Source of the DNA: Natronorubrum halalkaliphilum
GTDB taxonomy: Archaea; Halobacteriota; Halobacteria; Halobacteriales; Natrialbaceae
Assembly: GCF_009834785.1 (NCBI RefSeq)
Contig: NZ_WUYX01000044.1
Location: forward strand, 53,435-117,434
Direction of reading: 5' to 3'
Length of the DNA: 64,000 nucleotides
Shown: piece after piece, positions 1-9,219 of the stretch
Numbering within the stretch: position 1 is the stretch's first letter
Layout of the letters: every line of letters starts with the position of its first letter
Made by a program: the position numbers and the translations under genes
Notes under the pieces: model-generated
Database searches by the model: none
Told to the model about the DNA's origin: nothing
What the model saw: only the letters and a program-made list of their open reading frames with translations

Positions 1-164
1 ACACCTCTGCGTCCGTCAGGCGTCTGACCGCGTCTGTCGAGCGTCTGACTGACTTTCAAGTGTACTGCTGTGGCCGTCAGTGGTATGGCATTCGAATCGC
101 ACCCCCACGGAAGAAACCGATGGGTTACCGTTCAGCGAACCGTCAGACGGAGGCGACCCACCCA
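1..164. other. window edge, no gene seen
   Basis: No supported gene is visible. Open frames starting before base 165 run through low-complexity GC-rich codons without recognisable protein character. The stretch may be the promoter region of the small membrane gene that follows or the tail of a gene outside the window. Confidence 0.4.
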
Positions 165-305
165 ATGATCGGATTCCTGCGGACGATCCGACTACGAGAG
201 CGCGGACAGCCGCTCGTCCCGGTAGCCCTCGCCGTCATCGTCGCCATCCTCGGTGCGCTCGGCTATCTCGAACTCGTCTCCCTCCTGGTCGGATACGTCG
301 GCTAA
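165..305 (+). CDS. small single-span membrane protein (46 aa)
   Basis: The frame could start earlier, but the ATG at 165 gives a compact protein of 46 residues: a basic N-terminus with several Arg, then about 28 hydrophobic residues rich in Val, Leu, Ala and Gly (roughly residues 17-45). This is the shape of a tiny inner membrane protein with its N-terminus in the cytoplasm. It sits 67 bases before serS on the same strand and may be co-transcribed with it. I do not recognise a family and no function is proposed. Reality of the gene rests only on the hydrophobic pattern and on the uninterrupted frame. Confidence 0.45.
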   Translation: MIGFLRTIRLRERGQPLVPVALAVIVAILGALGYLELVSLLVGYVG

Positions 306-372
306 CGCGAGCGAACCGGACCGAAAAGGGACTCCGACACGGTTTTGGCCGGGCGCAAAGAACGCACGAGCA

Positions 373-1752
373 ATGCTCGATCGGACCTATCTGCGTGAAA
401 ACCCCGAGGAGGTGCGCGACGCCCTCGACAACCGAGGTGCCGACGTCGACCTCGACGAGATCCTCGAGATCGACGAGCGGTGGCGAGAACTGAAAGCCCG
501 CGGCGACGAACTGCGCCATGAGCGCAACCAGATCACCAAGGAGATCGGCAAACTGGTCGCCGCAGGCAAAGACGAAGAGCGCGAGGAAGCGATCAGAGAG
601 TCGAAAGAGCTCAAATCGAAGATCGAAGACGTCGAGGACGAGGCTGCGGGCCTCAAAGACGAACTCAAAGAACGGCTGCTCGAGGTGCCCCAGATCCCCC
701 ACGAGAGTGTGCCGCTGGGGATCGACGAGCGACATAACGTCGAGGACCGACGCTGGGGATTCGATGAGTTGCGCGTCGATGGCGACGACGAGATCACCCC
801 CCACTACGACCTCGGCGAGGAACTGGACATCATCGACGAAGAACGCGGCGCGAAGACGACCGGGTCGGGCTTTTACTTCCTCAAAGGCGACGGCGCACGG
901 CTCGAACACGCGCTGATCCAGTTCATGCTGGACCTCCACCGCGAACAGGAGTACGTCGACGTCTTCCCGCCGGTGCCGGTCACGAGCAAGTCGATGCGCG
1001 GCACCGGCCAGTTACCGAAGTTCGCCGACGACGCGTACCGACTCGGCGGCGACGAGTCGGAGTACGAAGACGACGACCTCTGGCTCTGCCCGACCGCAGA
1101 GGTTCCCGTCACCAACATGTACGCCGACGAGATCCTCCTGCAGGACGATCTGCCGCTCAAACATCAGGCCTACACCCCGAATTTCCGTCGTGAGGCCGGC
1201 GAGCACGGCACCGAAACCCGCGGTATCGTCCGCGTCCACCAGTTCAACAAGGTCGAGCTGGTGAACTTCGTCGAACCCGAGGACAGCTACGACCGCCTCG
1301 AGGGGCTGCTCGAGGAAGCCGAGGACGTCCTCCAACGGCTCGGCCTTCCCTACCGCATCCTCGAACTCTGTACTGGCGACCTCACCTTTGCGAGCGCGAA
1401 GACCTACGACATCGAGGTCTGGGCCCCCGGCGACGATATGGACGACGGCCCCGAGGAGGGCGGCCGCTGGCTCGAGGTCTCGAGCGCCTCGAACTTCGAG
1501 GACTTTCAGGCCCGTCGCGCCGGCCTGCGCTACCGGCCCGAACGCCACGAATCGGCCGAATATCTCCACACCTTAAATGCCTCGGGCGTCGCGATTCCCC
1601 GGGTTATGGTGGCGATTCTCGAGTACTATCAGAACGAGGACGGCACCGTGACGATCCCCGAACCGTTGCGGCCGTACATGGGCGGCCAGGAGGTTATCGA
1701 GGGTCACGAGAAGGTTGGCGAGTCGGCGCTCGGTGCGGGCGAACGGGAGTAA
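373..1752 (+). CDS. serS: serine--tRNA ligase
   Basis: Cytoplasmic class II aminoacyl-tRNA synthetase that charges tRNA-Ser (and tRNA-Sec where present). The 459-residue protein begins at ATG 373; the longer open frame upstream lacks protein-like sequence and the start MLDRTYLRENPEEVRDAL is typical for SerRS. Residues 1 to about 110 form the long charged antiparallel coiled coil that binds the tRNA variable arm. The catalytic domain follows, with motif 2 FRREAG near residues 271-276 and motif 3 around residues 405-420 (GVAIPRVMVAILE). Length matches the common bacterial-type SerRS used by haloarchaea rather than the rare methanogen type. It is convergent with EF-2. Confidence 0.97.
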   Translation: MLDRTYLRENPEEVRDALDNRGADVDLDEILEIDERWRELKARGDELRHERNQITKEIGKLVAAGKDEEREEAIRESKELKSKIEDVEDEAAGLKDELKERLLEVPQIPHESVPLGIDERHNVEDRRWGFDELRVDGDDEITPHYDLGEELDIIDEERGAKTTGSGFYFLKGDGARLEHALIQFMLDLHREQEYVDVFPPVPVTSKSMRGTGQLPKFADDAYRLGGDESEYEDDDLWLCPTAEVPVTNMYADEILLQDDLPLKHQAYTPNFRREAGEHGTETRGIVRVHQFNKVELVNFVEPEDSYDRLEGLLEEAEDVLQRLGLPYRILELCTGDLTFASAKTYDIEVWAPGDDMDDGPEEGGRWLEVSSASNFEDFQARRAGLRYRPERHESAEYLHTLNASGVAIPRVMVAILEYYQNEDGTVTIPEPLRPYMGGQEVIEGHEKVGESALGAGERE

Positions 1753-1808
1753 CTGCAGTTAGCCACCCTCGATTCGTTCGCGTTTTCGTCAGGATCGAAA
1801 TACGGGTA

Positions 1809-1830
1809 GCAGCTGCTAGCTGGCAGCTGC
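1809..1830. terminator. stem-loop between convergent serS and EF-2 genes
   Basis: GCAGCTG and its inverted copy CAGCTGC are separated by 8 bases, 56 bases behind the serS stop. It lies in the gap between two convergent genes and could end transcription from either side, though archaeal terminators do not need hairpins and no strong U-run follows. Confidence 0.3.
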
Positions 1831-1938
1831 CAACTGCTTCGGGGGCCACCCCGTGGCATCTGAACACAATCCTGTGCAGAGCCGCTGCTCGGGATCGAAG
1901 CGAATAGAAATAAAAACGCGAGAGGTGCTCGGTAGCGC

Positions 1939-4125
1939 TTACAAGTAGTCGATAGCCGGCGGCAGCTCGAGTTTCATACCCTTGCGCTCGCGGATCTCCA
2001 TGATGTGCTCTTGCTGGAGCGAGTCGGACATGACCTCGAAGCCGGCGTTTTCGGTGTTCCAGGAGGCACGACCCTCGGTCGCGGAGCGAATGTCGCTCGC
2101 GAAGCCGATCATCTCGCCGACGGGGGCGATCCCCTCGACGACCATCAGATCGCCTTCCTGGTACATGTCGTCGACGCGGCCACGACGACCCTGGATCTCG
2201 CCGGAGGCGGCACCCATGTGGTCGTTTGGCACGTCGATACGGACGTCCTGCATCGGCTCGAGCATCTTGATCGTCCCGTCGATCAACGCCTTGTGGACGG
2301 CGTTGCGGGTTGCGGGGATGACCTGTGCCGGGCCGCGGTGGATGGTGTCCTCGTGAAGCTTGGCGTCGTGGAGACGGATGAGCGTCCCTTGAACCGGCTC
2401 GTTTGCCAGCGGACCGTTATCGAGGGCATCCTCGAGTCCCTCGATGAACAGCTCCATCGTCTCGTTCAGGTGCTGGATACCCTTCGTCTGATCCAGCAGG
2501 ATGTTCGAGCCGTGGATGTGTTCGACGACCTGCGAGTCGTCTTTGTCCATGCCGGCTTCCTGCAGGGCTTCGCGGCGTTCCTGCTCTGGCATGTCCATCG
2601 TGGCCTCGCCCTTCTTGATCGTCTCGACGAGGTCGTCCGAAAGCGGCTCGACGGAGATGTAGAAGCGGTTGTGGCGGTTCGGGGAGATACCCTCGACCTG
2701 ATCGCTCGCCTGCTGAATCGCCTCGCGGAAGACGACAATCGGTTCACCGGTGTTGACCGGAATGCCCTGGTTCTTCTCGATACGCTGGGTGATGACCTCG
2801 AGGTGGAGTTCACCCTGTCCGGAGATCAGGTGTTCGCCGGTGTCCTCGTTGATCGTAATCTGAATCGTCGGGTCCTCCTTGGAGACCTGACGCAGCGTCT
2901 CGATGAGCTTCGGCAGGTCGTCCATGGTCTGGGCCTCGACGCTCTTCGTAATGACGGGTTCGGAAATGTGTTCGATCGACTCGAACGGCGTCATCTCGAC
3001 GCCGGAGACGGTCGAACCGGCGATGGCGTCTCTGAGACCGGTCACGGCCGCGATGTTTCCGGCGGGAACGTGGTCGACCTCCTCGCGTTCGCCACCCATG
3101 TAGACACCGACGGACTGGACGCGGTTCTTGCCCGCAGTTCCGGAGACGTACAGCTCCTGACCCTTCTCGAGGGTACCGGAGAAGACGCGGCCGGAGGCGA
3201 CTTCGCCGGCGTGGGGGTCCATCGCGATGTCGGTGACCATCAACACGACATCGCCGTCCTCGTCGACGAGTCGCATCGACTCTGCGAGGTCGGACTCGTC
3301 GTCGCCGCGCCAGATACGCGGGATACGACGTGGCTGTGCGTCGACCGGGTTCGGGAAGTGCTCACAGACCATGTCGAGCACGACGTCGGAAAGCGGCGTC
3401 CGGTCGTGGAGTTCCTGGCGCTTGTCGGCGCGCTCGAGTTCCATGATCTCGCCGAAGTCCATGCCGGTACGCTGCATCGACGGCATGGAAACGCCCCACT
3501 TGTAGAGGGCGGATCCGAAGCCGACGGTGCCGTCTTCGACGGAGACCGTCCAGTCGTCGATGTCGTCCATCTCCTCGGTCATGCCACGGATGAGTTCGTT
3601 GACGTCGTGGATGACCGAGAGGAGTCGTTCCTGCATCTCCTCGGGTCCTTCCTGGAGCTCCGAGATGAGGCGGTCGACCTTGTTGATGAACAGGGTCGGC
3701 TTGACGCCCTCGCGGAGCGCCTGTCGCAGCACCGTCTCCGTCTGGGGCATGGCCCCTTCGACGGCGTCGACGACGACGAGCGCACCGTCGACGGCGCGCA
3801 TCGCTCGGGTGACGTCGCCACCGAAGTCGACGTGGCCCGGCGTGTCGATGAGGTTGATGAGGTGGTTCGTGTCCTCGTACTTGTGGGTCATCGAAACGTT
3901 CGCCGCGTCGATGGTAATCCCACGTTCCTGCTCGTCTTCCTCCGTGTCCATCGCGAGCTGTTCGCCGGCAGTCTCGTCGGAGATCATGCCCGCACCCGCG
4001 AGGAGGTTGTCAGAAAGGGTTGTTTTGCCGTGGTCGACGTGAGCGGCGATGGCGATGTTCCGGATGTTCTCCGGGTTATCCATCAGCCGTTCACACTCTT
4101 GGACGATCTTCTTGCGTCGGCCCAT
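1939..4125 (-). CDS. fusA: translation elongation factor 2 (aEF-2)
   Basis: GTPase that moves peptidyl-tRNA from A to P site on the ribosome. The 728-residue protein starts at [15 protein letters not shown]; the frame is open further upstream but that part is not protein-like. G1 is AHVDHGKTT (residues 28-36), G3 DTPGH (94-98) and G4 NKVD (148-151), followed by the beta-barrel and domains III-V. The loop TIHRGPAQ carries His596, the expected diphthamide site of archaeal and eukaryotic EF-2. In haloarchaea this gene normally follows rps12-rps7 directly; here 7.4 kb of other genes, many on the opposite strand, lie between, so it must use its own promoter. Confidence 0.98.
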   Translation of the reverse strand: MGRRKKIVQECERLMDNPENIRNIAIAAHVDHGKTTLSDNLLAGAGMISDETAGEQLAMDTEEDEQERGITIDAANVSMTHKYEDTNHLINLIDTPGHVDFGGDVTRAMRAVDGALVVVDAVEGAMPQTETVLRQALREGVKPTLFINKVDRLISELQEGPEEMQERLLSVIHDVNELIRGMTEEMDDIDDWTVSVEDGTVGFGSALYKWGVSMPSMQRTGMDFGEIMELERADKRQELHDRTPLSDVVLDMVCEHFPNPVDAQPRRIPRIWRGDDESDLAESMRLVDEDGDVVLMVTDIAMDPHAGEVASGRVFSGTLEKGQELYVSGTAGKNRVQSVGVYMGGEREEVDHVPAGNIAAVTGLRDAIAGSTVSGVEMTPFESIEHISEPVITKSVEAQTMDDLPKLIETLRQVSKEDPTIQITINEDTGEHLISGQGELHLEVITQRIEKNQGIPVNTGEPIVVFREAIQQASDQVEGISPNRHNRFYISVEPLSDDLVETIKKGEATMDMPEQERREALQEAGMDKDDSQVVEHIHGSNILLDQTKGIQHLNETMELFIEGLEDALDNGPLANEPVQGTLIRLHDAKLHEDTIHRGPAQVIPATRNAVHKALIDGTIKMLEPMQDVRIDVPNDHMGAASGEIQGRRGRVDDMYQEGDLMVVEGIAPVGEMIGFASDIRSATEGRASWNTENAGFEVMSDSLQQEHIMEIRERKGMKLELPPAIDYL

Positions 4126-4347
4126 ATACACCCTGTTACCGCCAGCGGGGTCAAAAGGGTAGTGTTTCGTCGCCGCCGGAATCCGCCGTTGTTCCCCGTC
4201 CGAACGCTGGAATATCCAATTTGAGTGAGTGAATCCCTCGCACAATTGTTCGGGACACGCTACTCGACGCTGACAGTATCGACACCCACGTTTCACACCC
4301 TGGCGCACAAAAGAGTGAAATTCTTCGGGCCCTTGCTACCTACACAC

Positions 4348-5103
4348 ATGGATATCCGCGTACAGGGCCCTGGTCCAACCTCCCCATTTCTCAGCGCTCG
4401 TGACCTCTTCGAAACCGAACACGACCTCTCGCTCCCGGTCTACGTACACCTTCGAGACGACCCGGACGAACGAACCTGGGCCGCCCACTACGACGACCGC
4501 CACGTCCTGAACATCTCGAGACAGGCCGCTTCGAGCGCCATGGCCCGGGAACTCGCCCTCCACGAGTTCGCCCACATGGCCAGACACGAACAGGACCACC
4601 CCTCACACACCCAGTCGACCGAAGAAGTGCTCTACCTCGCACTGGCCGGCAAGAGCGTCGAACGGCGGAAGCTCTCTCACTGCTACCAGATCGCGAACCA
4701 CATGAAAGACATCTACGCCGACGATATCACACTCGCGGTCGGCCCCGGCGAGAAACTGCTCTCCTTCCTCGAGTCCAGTCTTGCGATGGCCGTCGCCGAC
4801 CGACCCGAGACGCCGTCGCGGCCCGGTTTCGAACGGCTCTCCGCGAGCGCGGATCCGGAGATTACCGCAGTCAACGCGGCCTTCGCACTGGCCCTCGCCG
4901 AACGCCACGACCTCGTCGACGAGGAACACCGGCTGTACGACCTCGCACACGCGGCCGCGATGGACGCCCCCGGTATCGACTTCCAGGGGTTCAAACGTCG
5001 CTTCCGGGAGCTCGCCCGCGATCCGGACTCGAGCAGCTACCGACAGGTGCTCGTGGACGCGACCCGCGCGTACGTCGGTGGGGAGGGGCCTGCGGCGGAC
5101 TGA
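4348..5103 (+). CDS. HExxH-containing haloarchaeal protein (DUF5781-like)
   Basis: 251-residue soluble protein of a family I recall as DUF5781, restricted to halophilic archaea. The ATG at 4348 is chosen because the sequence MDIRVQGPGP matches the expected family start; about 41 extra residues upstream look random. A putative metal site HEFAH lies at residues 72-76 inside an Ala-rich helix (ARELALHEFAHMARHEQ), as in zincin peptidases, and a YxxxxHHMKD-like segment with further His and acidic residues follows near 115-125. No signal peptide or membrane segment. A peptidase role is inferred only from the motif. Genes of this family are commonly placed beside the EF-2 gene, so it may be part of the ancestral locus rather than of the inserted block. 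Confidence 0.7.
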   Translation: MDIRVQGPGPTSPFLSARDLFETEHDLSLPVYVHLRDDPDERTWAAHYDDRHVLNISRQAASSAMARELALHEFAHMARHEQDHPSHTQSTEEVLYLALAGKSVERRKLSHCYQIANHMKDIYADDITLAVGPGEKLLSFLESSLAMAVADRPETPSRPGFERLSASADPEITAVNAAFALALAERHDLVDEEHRLYDLAHAAAMDAPGIDFQGFKRRFRELARDPDSSSYRQVLVDATRAYVGGEGPAAD

Positions 5104-5281
5104 TTACCGAGTATTCGGTCGCCGAGCGGTGGCGGCTACGCAACCAACAGTTCTCTGCCGTCTTCGGTCTCTCATCCACGGATCGGTGCACCGAGATCCC
5201 GCTGTTGAGAGCCACGAAACGACAGTTCGCTTCAACCCGAACATTTAATGTTTGATCCACCCATGCCAGTAACATATATTG

Positions 5282-5983
5282 ATGCTTTCGAGCAAGGACT
5301 GGGGTGGGGGGGCTGAGGACGAGCTGTTTACCGAAGCGTTGTCACAGTTGAAACGACGGGGGGCAAGCGTGCTTGTTGTCGGGTCCGTCCGAGCCGATCA
5401 GCGGCGAAATGTTCGTCAGCGACTCCTGGGACAGGCCACCGATCAGCCGCGCCAGCGTATTTTCGTGTCGACGACCGGCGAGTCCCACGACCTCGAGGTC
5501 TCCGGCCCGGTTCGCCGTATTACCTACGCGGCACAGGCCCGAAGTGCGGCCGCACAGAGCCCCGACTCTCACGAAGCGGAACCATCCGCACCGTCGACCG
5601 ACGAGTCGCCGATCGAAGCGACCACGCTCGCCGACCTCGGTATTGCAATCTCGAGTGCTATCGAAACGTTTGAAACCGAATCGAACGGACTCGCACCTGC
5701 GGAGCTTCGCGTCGGAATCAACTCGCTGGTCCCGCTGCTCGAGGAATACGGTGCCGAACGGGTCTTCAAATTCGTTCATCTGACCAACGGTCGAACCCGG
5801 GAGACTGACGGCATGATCCACTACCATCTTCCGATGGACCGCAACTCGGACGTCGTTTCGGTTCTGGAGCCGCTGTTCGACATTCGCATCGATCTTCGGG
5901 AACAAAACGGCGAGTTTCAGGAGCAGTGGAGGATCCACGACGGCGGCCATCGCTCCGGGTGGATCACGATCGACCAGTCCTAA
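5282..5983 (+). CDS. degenerate KaiC/RecA-like protein (DUF7504-like)
   Basis: 233-residue soluble protein. The C-terminal half (about 115-233) has the layout of a KaiC-family core: an IGINSL-type Walker B strand (here RVGINSLVPLLEEYG), then VFKFVHLTNGRTRETDG and a LFDIRIDL strand. No Walker A (GxxxxGKT) is present, so ATP binding in the normal way is unlikely. A low-complexity Ser/Pro/Glu linker sits near residues 95-115. ATG 5282 directly follows an in-frame TTG. An ATTTAAT box at 5243-5249 could be its promoter. It precedes the first CHAT gene by 65 bases on the same strand, suggesting one transcript, and a related gene is found at 62227. The DUF name is from memory; the function is unknown. 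Confidence 0.7.
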   Translation: MLSSKDWGGGAEDELFTEALSQLKRRGASVLVVGSVRADQRRNVRQRLLGQATDQPRQRIFVSTTGESHDLEVSGPVRRITYAAQARSAAAQSPDSHEAEPSAPSTDESPIEATTLADLGIAISSAIETFETESNGLAPAELRVGINSLVPLLEEYGAERVFKFVHLTNGRTRETDGMIHYHLPMDRNSDVVSVLEPLFDIRIDLREQNGEFQEQWRIHDGGHRSGWITIDQS

Positions 5984-6048
5984 CGACGATCTCCCTGATA
6001 TACACTCTCCGTCTCGTTGCACGACCGCCCCGCTGACCTATCTACTCC

Positions 6049-8121
6049 ATGAAACCGAAATTCGAGTCAACTGACGACGGCCTCGAAATCATCGACCGAA
6101 TCGAACGCCACCGCTACCATTTGACAACACACGATCCAGTCTCTCCGACAGCAGTGGAAACGGATCGCATTCAGTTCCCGGTCGCCACGGCCGTCGAAAT
6201 TACGGCCGGAATGATCACGCTCCCGACGAACGAGACGGTCTACGTTCGTGATAGCGACGGTTCGATGGTCTCGGAGGTTCGACCGAGCAAGCAAACGTCG
6301 CTCCCACACGGGACCTACACGCTCGATCTCTCAGGACCGATGAAGGTGTACGCCCGCGTCGAAAGTTCGGTATACATCTACTCGGACAGCGAACAGACGT
6401 ATATCACGCTCGACGACTCGACGCGAACGGTCCTCGGCGCACGATCGTATCATCGCCGTCCGGCAGGCACGATAACGACGACAGCGGAGCCAACCGATCT
6501 GATGCGGGCCGTCTCGGCCTTTGGCTCCGCACTGAAATCGACAGACCCCGAACGCTCGTATCCGACACACCGGGGCCACCCGCCCGCCATCGAACTCGGC
6601 GACGAGTTGTCGATACCCGAAGCGTTCGAGCGGCCGGAGACCGGCATTCAAATCGAGGTGCCACCGACGCTGGGCCACGTATTCGTCGTCACGCCGCTTG
6701 CGTACTATCTCGGTGCTGAGGTCGTTCCCGGCCCGGAGCCGCGACTGCTCACGAAGAACGGTTTTACCTACGATCTCGACGGAGAAGACGGATTCGAGGC
6801 GACAGTCGAGCGCGTCCTCAAGCAGGTGTTCTTCCTCGATTGCGTCGTTCGAACCGAAGGGCCAACGCCACTGCCGCTCCGCGAGCGACAGGTCGTCGAA
6901 CCGAAACTCGAGTTCGATGTCGGCGAGCTCTACCAGCGAGAGCTAGCCGACCAGGTCGAAACGTATCTATCGGTACCGTTTGCGACAGTAGCGCCCACCC
7001 TTCCCGAGTGGCGACTCGAAACTCAGTTGCAGCCGGTCGCCGAAACGGTCGAGTTTTTACCGTACCTCACCGATACGCTCGCGATTGTCAGTATTCAAGA
7101 AACGGAGGAACGGCCGGCATCAGCGACACAAACGGACGCGATCACGGCGTTCACCCGGGGCGACTGTGACTTTCACCGAAGTGCGAACTCGGTCCGCGGG
7201 ACCGAATCGTCGTCGACGCCTGCTGATCGGCCGTCGATGCCGCTGATCCAACAATCGTGGAGCAGCACTACGGCGGCGGATATCACGAGTAAGACGCCGC
7301 TATCTGCGTTCCACCACAGCCTCGATCGAACTCCTCGAGACGAACCTATCGAGATCGAAGTCGTCTGTAACGACCAGGAGATGCGGGAAGAACTCGAAAC
7401 GGTAAACGGCGTGTACGGAGTCCGCGAGGAAATCCCGTTCGACGTGACGGTTCATTACGATACCGAAACGGACCAACTCGCGGAGATTCTGGCAAAGAAT
7501 GCGGATTTCTTTCACTTCATCGGACACATCGATGACGGCGGGTTCCAGTGTGCTGACGGCAAGTTAGACGTCTCATCAATCGAGACGGTCGGGACGAAGG
7601 CGTTCTTTCTGAACGCCTGTCAGTCACACGATCAGGGGCTACAACTCGTCGAATCCGGAAGTATCGGCGGAATTGTGACGATCGACGATATTATCAACAG
7701 CGGTGCGGTCAAAGTTGGAAGTACGATCGCTCGGTTGCTCAATCGAGGGTTTCCGCTGTATGCGGCGCTGGACGTCGTCCGAAAGGGAAACATCATCGGA
7801 CAGCAATATTTTCTCGTCGGCGACGGAATGACGACGATTGCCCAATCGGAGACGGGGCCGCCCCTCGTGTGCTCGATCGAACGCGACGGAAACCGGTTCG
7901 AGACCAGTATGGAGACCTACACAAAAACGGGGTTGCGGAAAGGCGGACTGTTCATCCCGTATCTAGAGGACAACGAAGTGTACTTCTTGGTTTCGGGCCG
8001 ACTCGGATCGTTCTCACTCACGAAGTCACAGGTTGCAGAGTTCCTGGATCTAGAGGACTTGCCAGTTATTACTAACGGATCGGTCGACTGGAGTAAAGAG
8101 CTTCGTCTGGACGAACTGTAG
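6049..8121 (+). CDS. CHAT-domain (caspase-like) protein, copy 1
   Basis: 690-residue protein with no signal peptide or clear membrane span. Residues 1 to about 170 are beta-rich, the middle (170-400) is a conserved domain I cannot name, a Ser/Thr-rich linker covers about 350-410, and residues about 425-590 look like a CHAT caspase-fold domain: HFIGH ending at His493, then a DG turn, then FFLNACQS with Cys524, then a GIGGIVT strand and a helix LLNRGFPLYAALDVVRK. His493 and Cys524 are the expected catalytic dyad. Paralogue of the gene at 9220, with the same length and identical dyad numbering. It follows the DUF7504-like gene and converges on the 42-residue membrane peptide, six bases away. Protease activity is inferred from the motif; the substrate is unknown. 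Confidence 0.75.
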   Translation: MKPKFESTDDGLEIIDRIERHRYHLTTHDPVSPTAVETDRIQFPVATAVEITAGMITLPTNETVYVRDSDGSMVSEVRPSKQTSLPHGTYTLDLSGPMKVYARVESSVYIYSDSEQTYITLDDSTRTVLGARSYHRRPAGTITTTAEPTDLMRAVSAFGSALKSTDPERSYPTHRGHPPAIELGDELSIPEAFERPETGIQIEVPPTLGHVFVVTPLAYYLGAEVVPGPEPRLLTKNGFTYDLDGEDGFEATVERVLKQVFFLDCVVRTEGPTPLPLRERQVVEPKLEFDVGELYQRELADQVETYLSVPFATVAPTLPEWRLETQLQPVAETVEFLPYLTDTLAIVSIQETEERPASATQTDAITAFTRGDCDFHRSANSVRGTESSSTPADRPSMPLIQQSWSSTTAADITSKTPLSAFHHSLDRTPRDEPIEIEVVCNDQEMREELETVNGVYGVREEIPFDVTVHYDTETDQLAEILAKNADFFHFIGHIDDGGFQCADGKLDVSSIETVGTKAFFLNACQSHDQGLQLVESGSIGGIVTIDDIINSGAVKVGSTIARLLNRGFPLYAALDVVRKGNIIGQQYFLVGDGMTTIAQSETGPPLVCSIERDGNRFETSMETYTKTGLRKGGLFIPYLEDNEVYFLVSGRLGSFSLTKSQVAEFLDLEDLPVITNGSVDWSKELRLDEL

Positions 8122-8126
8122 TGTAC

Positions 8127-8255
8127 TTACGTTCCAGCGTAGGAGCCAGATGCTCCGGCTGCGGCGGTGCCCGCCTGGGACAGGGCCAGCATAATCGTAA
8201 ACAGGACGCCGATCATTCGTGGGTGATTCTTTAGGTGTTGGGTTAGGTCTTCCAT
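8127..8255 (-). CDS. 42-residue membrane peptide (DUF7503-like)
   Basis: Too short for ordinary gene calling but well supported. Translation gives MEDLTQHLKNHPRMIGVLF followed by a hydrophobic stretch and a small Ala/Gly/Ser tail. Residues 1-13 are polar, 14-34 form one membrane segment, and the tail contains an AxA-like sequence (TAAAGAS). This matches a haloarchaeal micro-protein family I recall as DUF7503, typically about 40 residues with the signature NHPRMIGVLF. A strong AT-rich promoter lies just upstream. Its stop is six bases from the stop of CHAT copy 1 on the opposite strand. Possible roles: membrane anchor, toxin-like peptide, or substrate of the CHAT proteins; none is shown by the sequence. 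Confidence 0.75.
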   Translation of the reverse strand: MEDLTQHLKNHPRMIGVLFTIMLALSQAGTAAAGASGSYAGT

Positions 8256-8281
8256 GCTACACCTTAGTCATAGAGAGTGAA

Positions 8282-8310
8282 GATTATAAATTTATTTTAA
8301 TATATCATAT
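8282..8310 (-). promoter_or_regulatory. AT-rich promoter of the 42-residue peptide gene
   Basis: A run of A and T including TTTATAAT when read on the reverse strand (8283-8290) lies about 28-35 bases upstream of the peptide start. It is the most AT-rich patch in this part of the window, as expected for a strong archaeal TATA/BRE region. Confidence 0.55.
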
Positions 8311-8445
8311 GAGAAAACCATGATGTTATTTGATAGCATGACTGTTCGAAAGAGTTCCGGGAGAAAACGTCTCTCAAGGAAGGTGACGAGAGAAGCGACT
8401 CAGGTGTACTGCACGGCGAAACGCGAAGAAAGAGCAGTCGGTGTG

Positions 8446-9027
8446 CTACTCCTCGAGTAGTCGTCGGAGCGTTCGATCGAACGCGTCACTCGAGAGTTCG
8501 TCTCGGATCGCCGCTGCCCGTTTGCGGTACTCATAGAGGTCACAGACAACGGACTGGTACTGATCCGTGACGGCGAGACCGGATTGGAGTTCGCTCTCAA
8601 GCAGTGCGCGTTCGGTCGAGAGGCGGAAGAATTCGCCGATCGCCTCCTCGTAGGCCCCCTGTAAGAGCAACCGTTCGATCGTCGAATGCAGCGTCTCGTC
8701 CGAGATCGGACTGACGAGCAGTTCGTCGGCACCGCGATCGACCGGATCGTCACCCGGCACGTCATCGGCAAGGACCAGAATCTGAATGTCTGAAGTGTGC
8801 TGGCGAAACGTATCGAGAACGCCGCGAGCATCCGGGGTCTCGAGACCCCAGTCGAGAACGAGCAGATCGTATCGGTCGTCGATCTGCTCGAGAACCGAGC
8901 GATCGAAATCGGCCCTCGTAACGGAAACGGTGACGCGCGAACAAGCAGCGTCTAGCCCGGTCAGGGAACGGGTAGGATGAACGACGAACAGAGATGACGG
9001 AGAGTCCAACAACACGGTTCGTATCAC
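8446..9027 (-). CDS. HalX-domain response-regulator-like protein with degenerate receiver
   Basis: 193 residues from GTG 9027, chosen because a TATA-like box sits about 25 bases upstream (leaderless start); an upstream ATG at 9138 would lie before that box. Residues 13-120 form a receiver-like fold (LFVVHPTRS first strand, LLVLDWGL with Asp59 in the phosphorylation position). The usual acidic pair after strand 1 is replaced by HP, and the conserved Lys-Pro near the end is VSP. Residues about 125-190 match the HalX domain (YEEAIGEFFRLSTERALLE, then a coiled stretch). HalX proteins act as output partners in haloarchaeal two-component signalling. It lies between the two CHAT genes on the opposite strand. 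Phosphorylation-independent signalling is inference. Confidence 0.75.
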   Translation of the reverse strand: MIRTVLLDSPSSLFVVHPTRSLTGLDAACSRVTVSVTRADFDRSVLEQIDDRYDLLVLDWGLETPDARGVLDTFRQHTSDIQILVLADDVPGDDPVDRGADELLVSPISDETLHSTIERLLLQGAYEEAIGEFFRLSTERALLESELQSGLAVTDQYQSVVCDLYEYRKRAAAIRDELSSDAFDRTLRRLLEE

Positions 9028-9042
9028 TACTGCTCGAGCAGG

Positions 9043-9055
9043 TACTATTAAATAT
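9043..9055 (-). promoter_or_regulatory. TATA-like box before HalX gene
   Basis: On the reverse strand the sequence ATATTTAATAGTA ends about 16 bases before GTG 9027, giving the spacing of an archaeal leaderless promoter. This decides the start chosen for the HalX gene. Confidence 0.5.
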
Positions 9056-9140
9056 GAGTGGAAGCGACGAGGCTGCCGCGGTAGTCGACCGACGCGCATA
9101 CTCGGGTTCGATATGGAAACACGAGGCGTGGGCCACAACG

Positions 9141-9150
9141 TATATTTTTA
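9141..9150 (+). promoter_or_regulatory. TATA-like box before CHAT copy 2
   Basis: TATATTTTTA stands out in GC-rich surroundings and points toward the second CHAT gene, placing a transcript start near 9175 and a leader of about 45 bases. It is divergent from the HalX promoter about 90 bases away. Confidence 0.45.
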
Positions 9151-9219
9151 CCGATACACATTCGTTTCTACAAGCACGTGGGGCGGCCAGGCAGTCCCCT
9201 CGATCGATCCTCGTTGCTA

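Noticed and set aside
2005..4224. A 739-residue open frame opposite the EF-2 gene
   Set aside because: Pure shadow of the EF-2 codon pattern, with the bias of an antisense frame (rich in Asp, Val, Arg and Leu).
8400..8831. Ser/Arg-rich open frame overlapping the HalX gene on the same strand
   Set aside because: Another frame of the same DNA; the HalX frame has domain character and a promoter.
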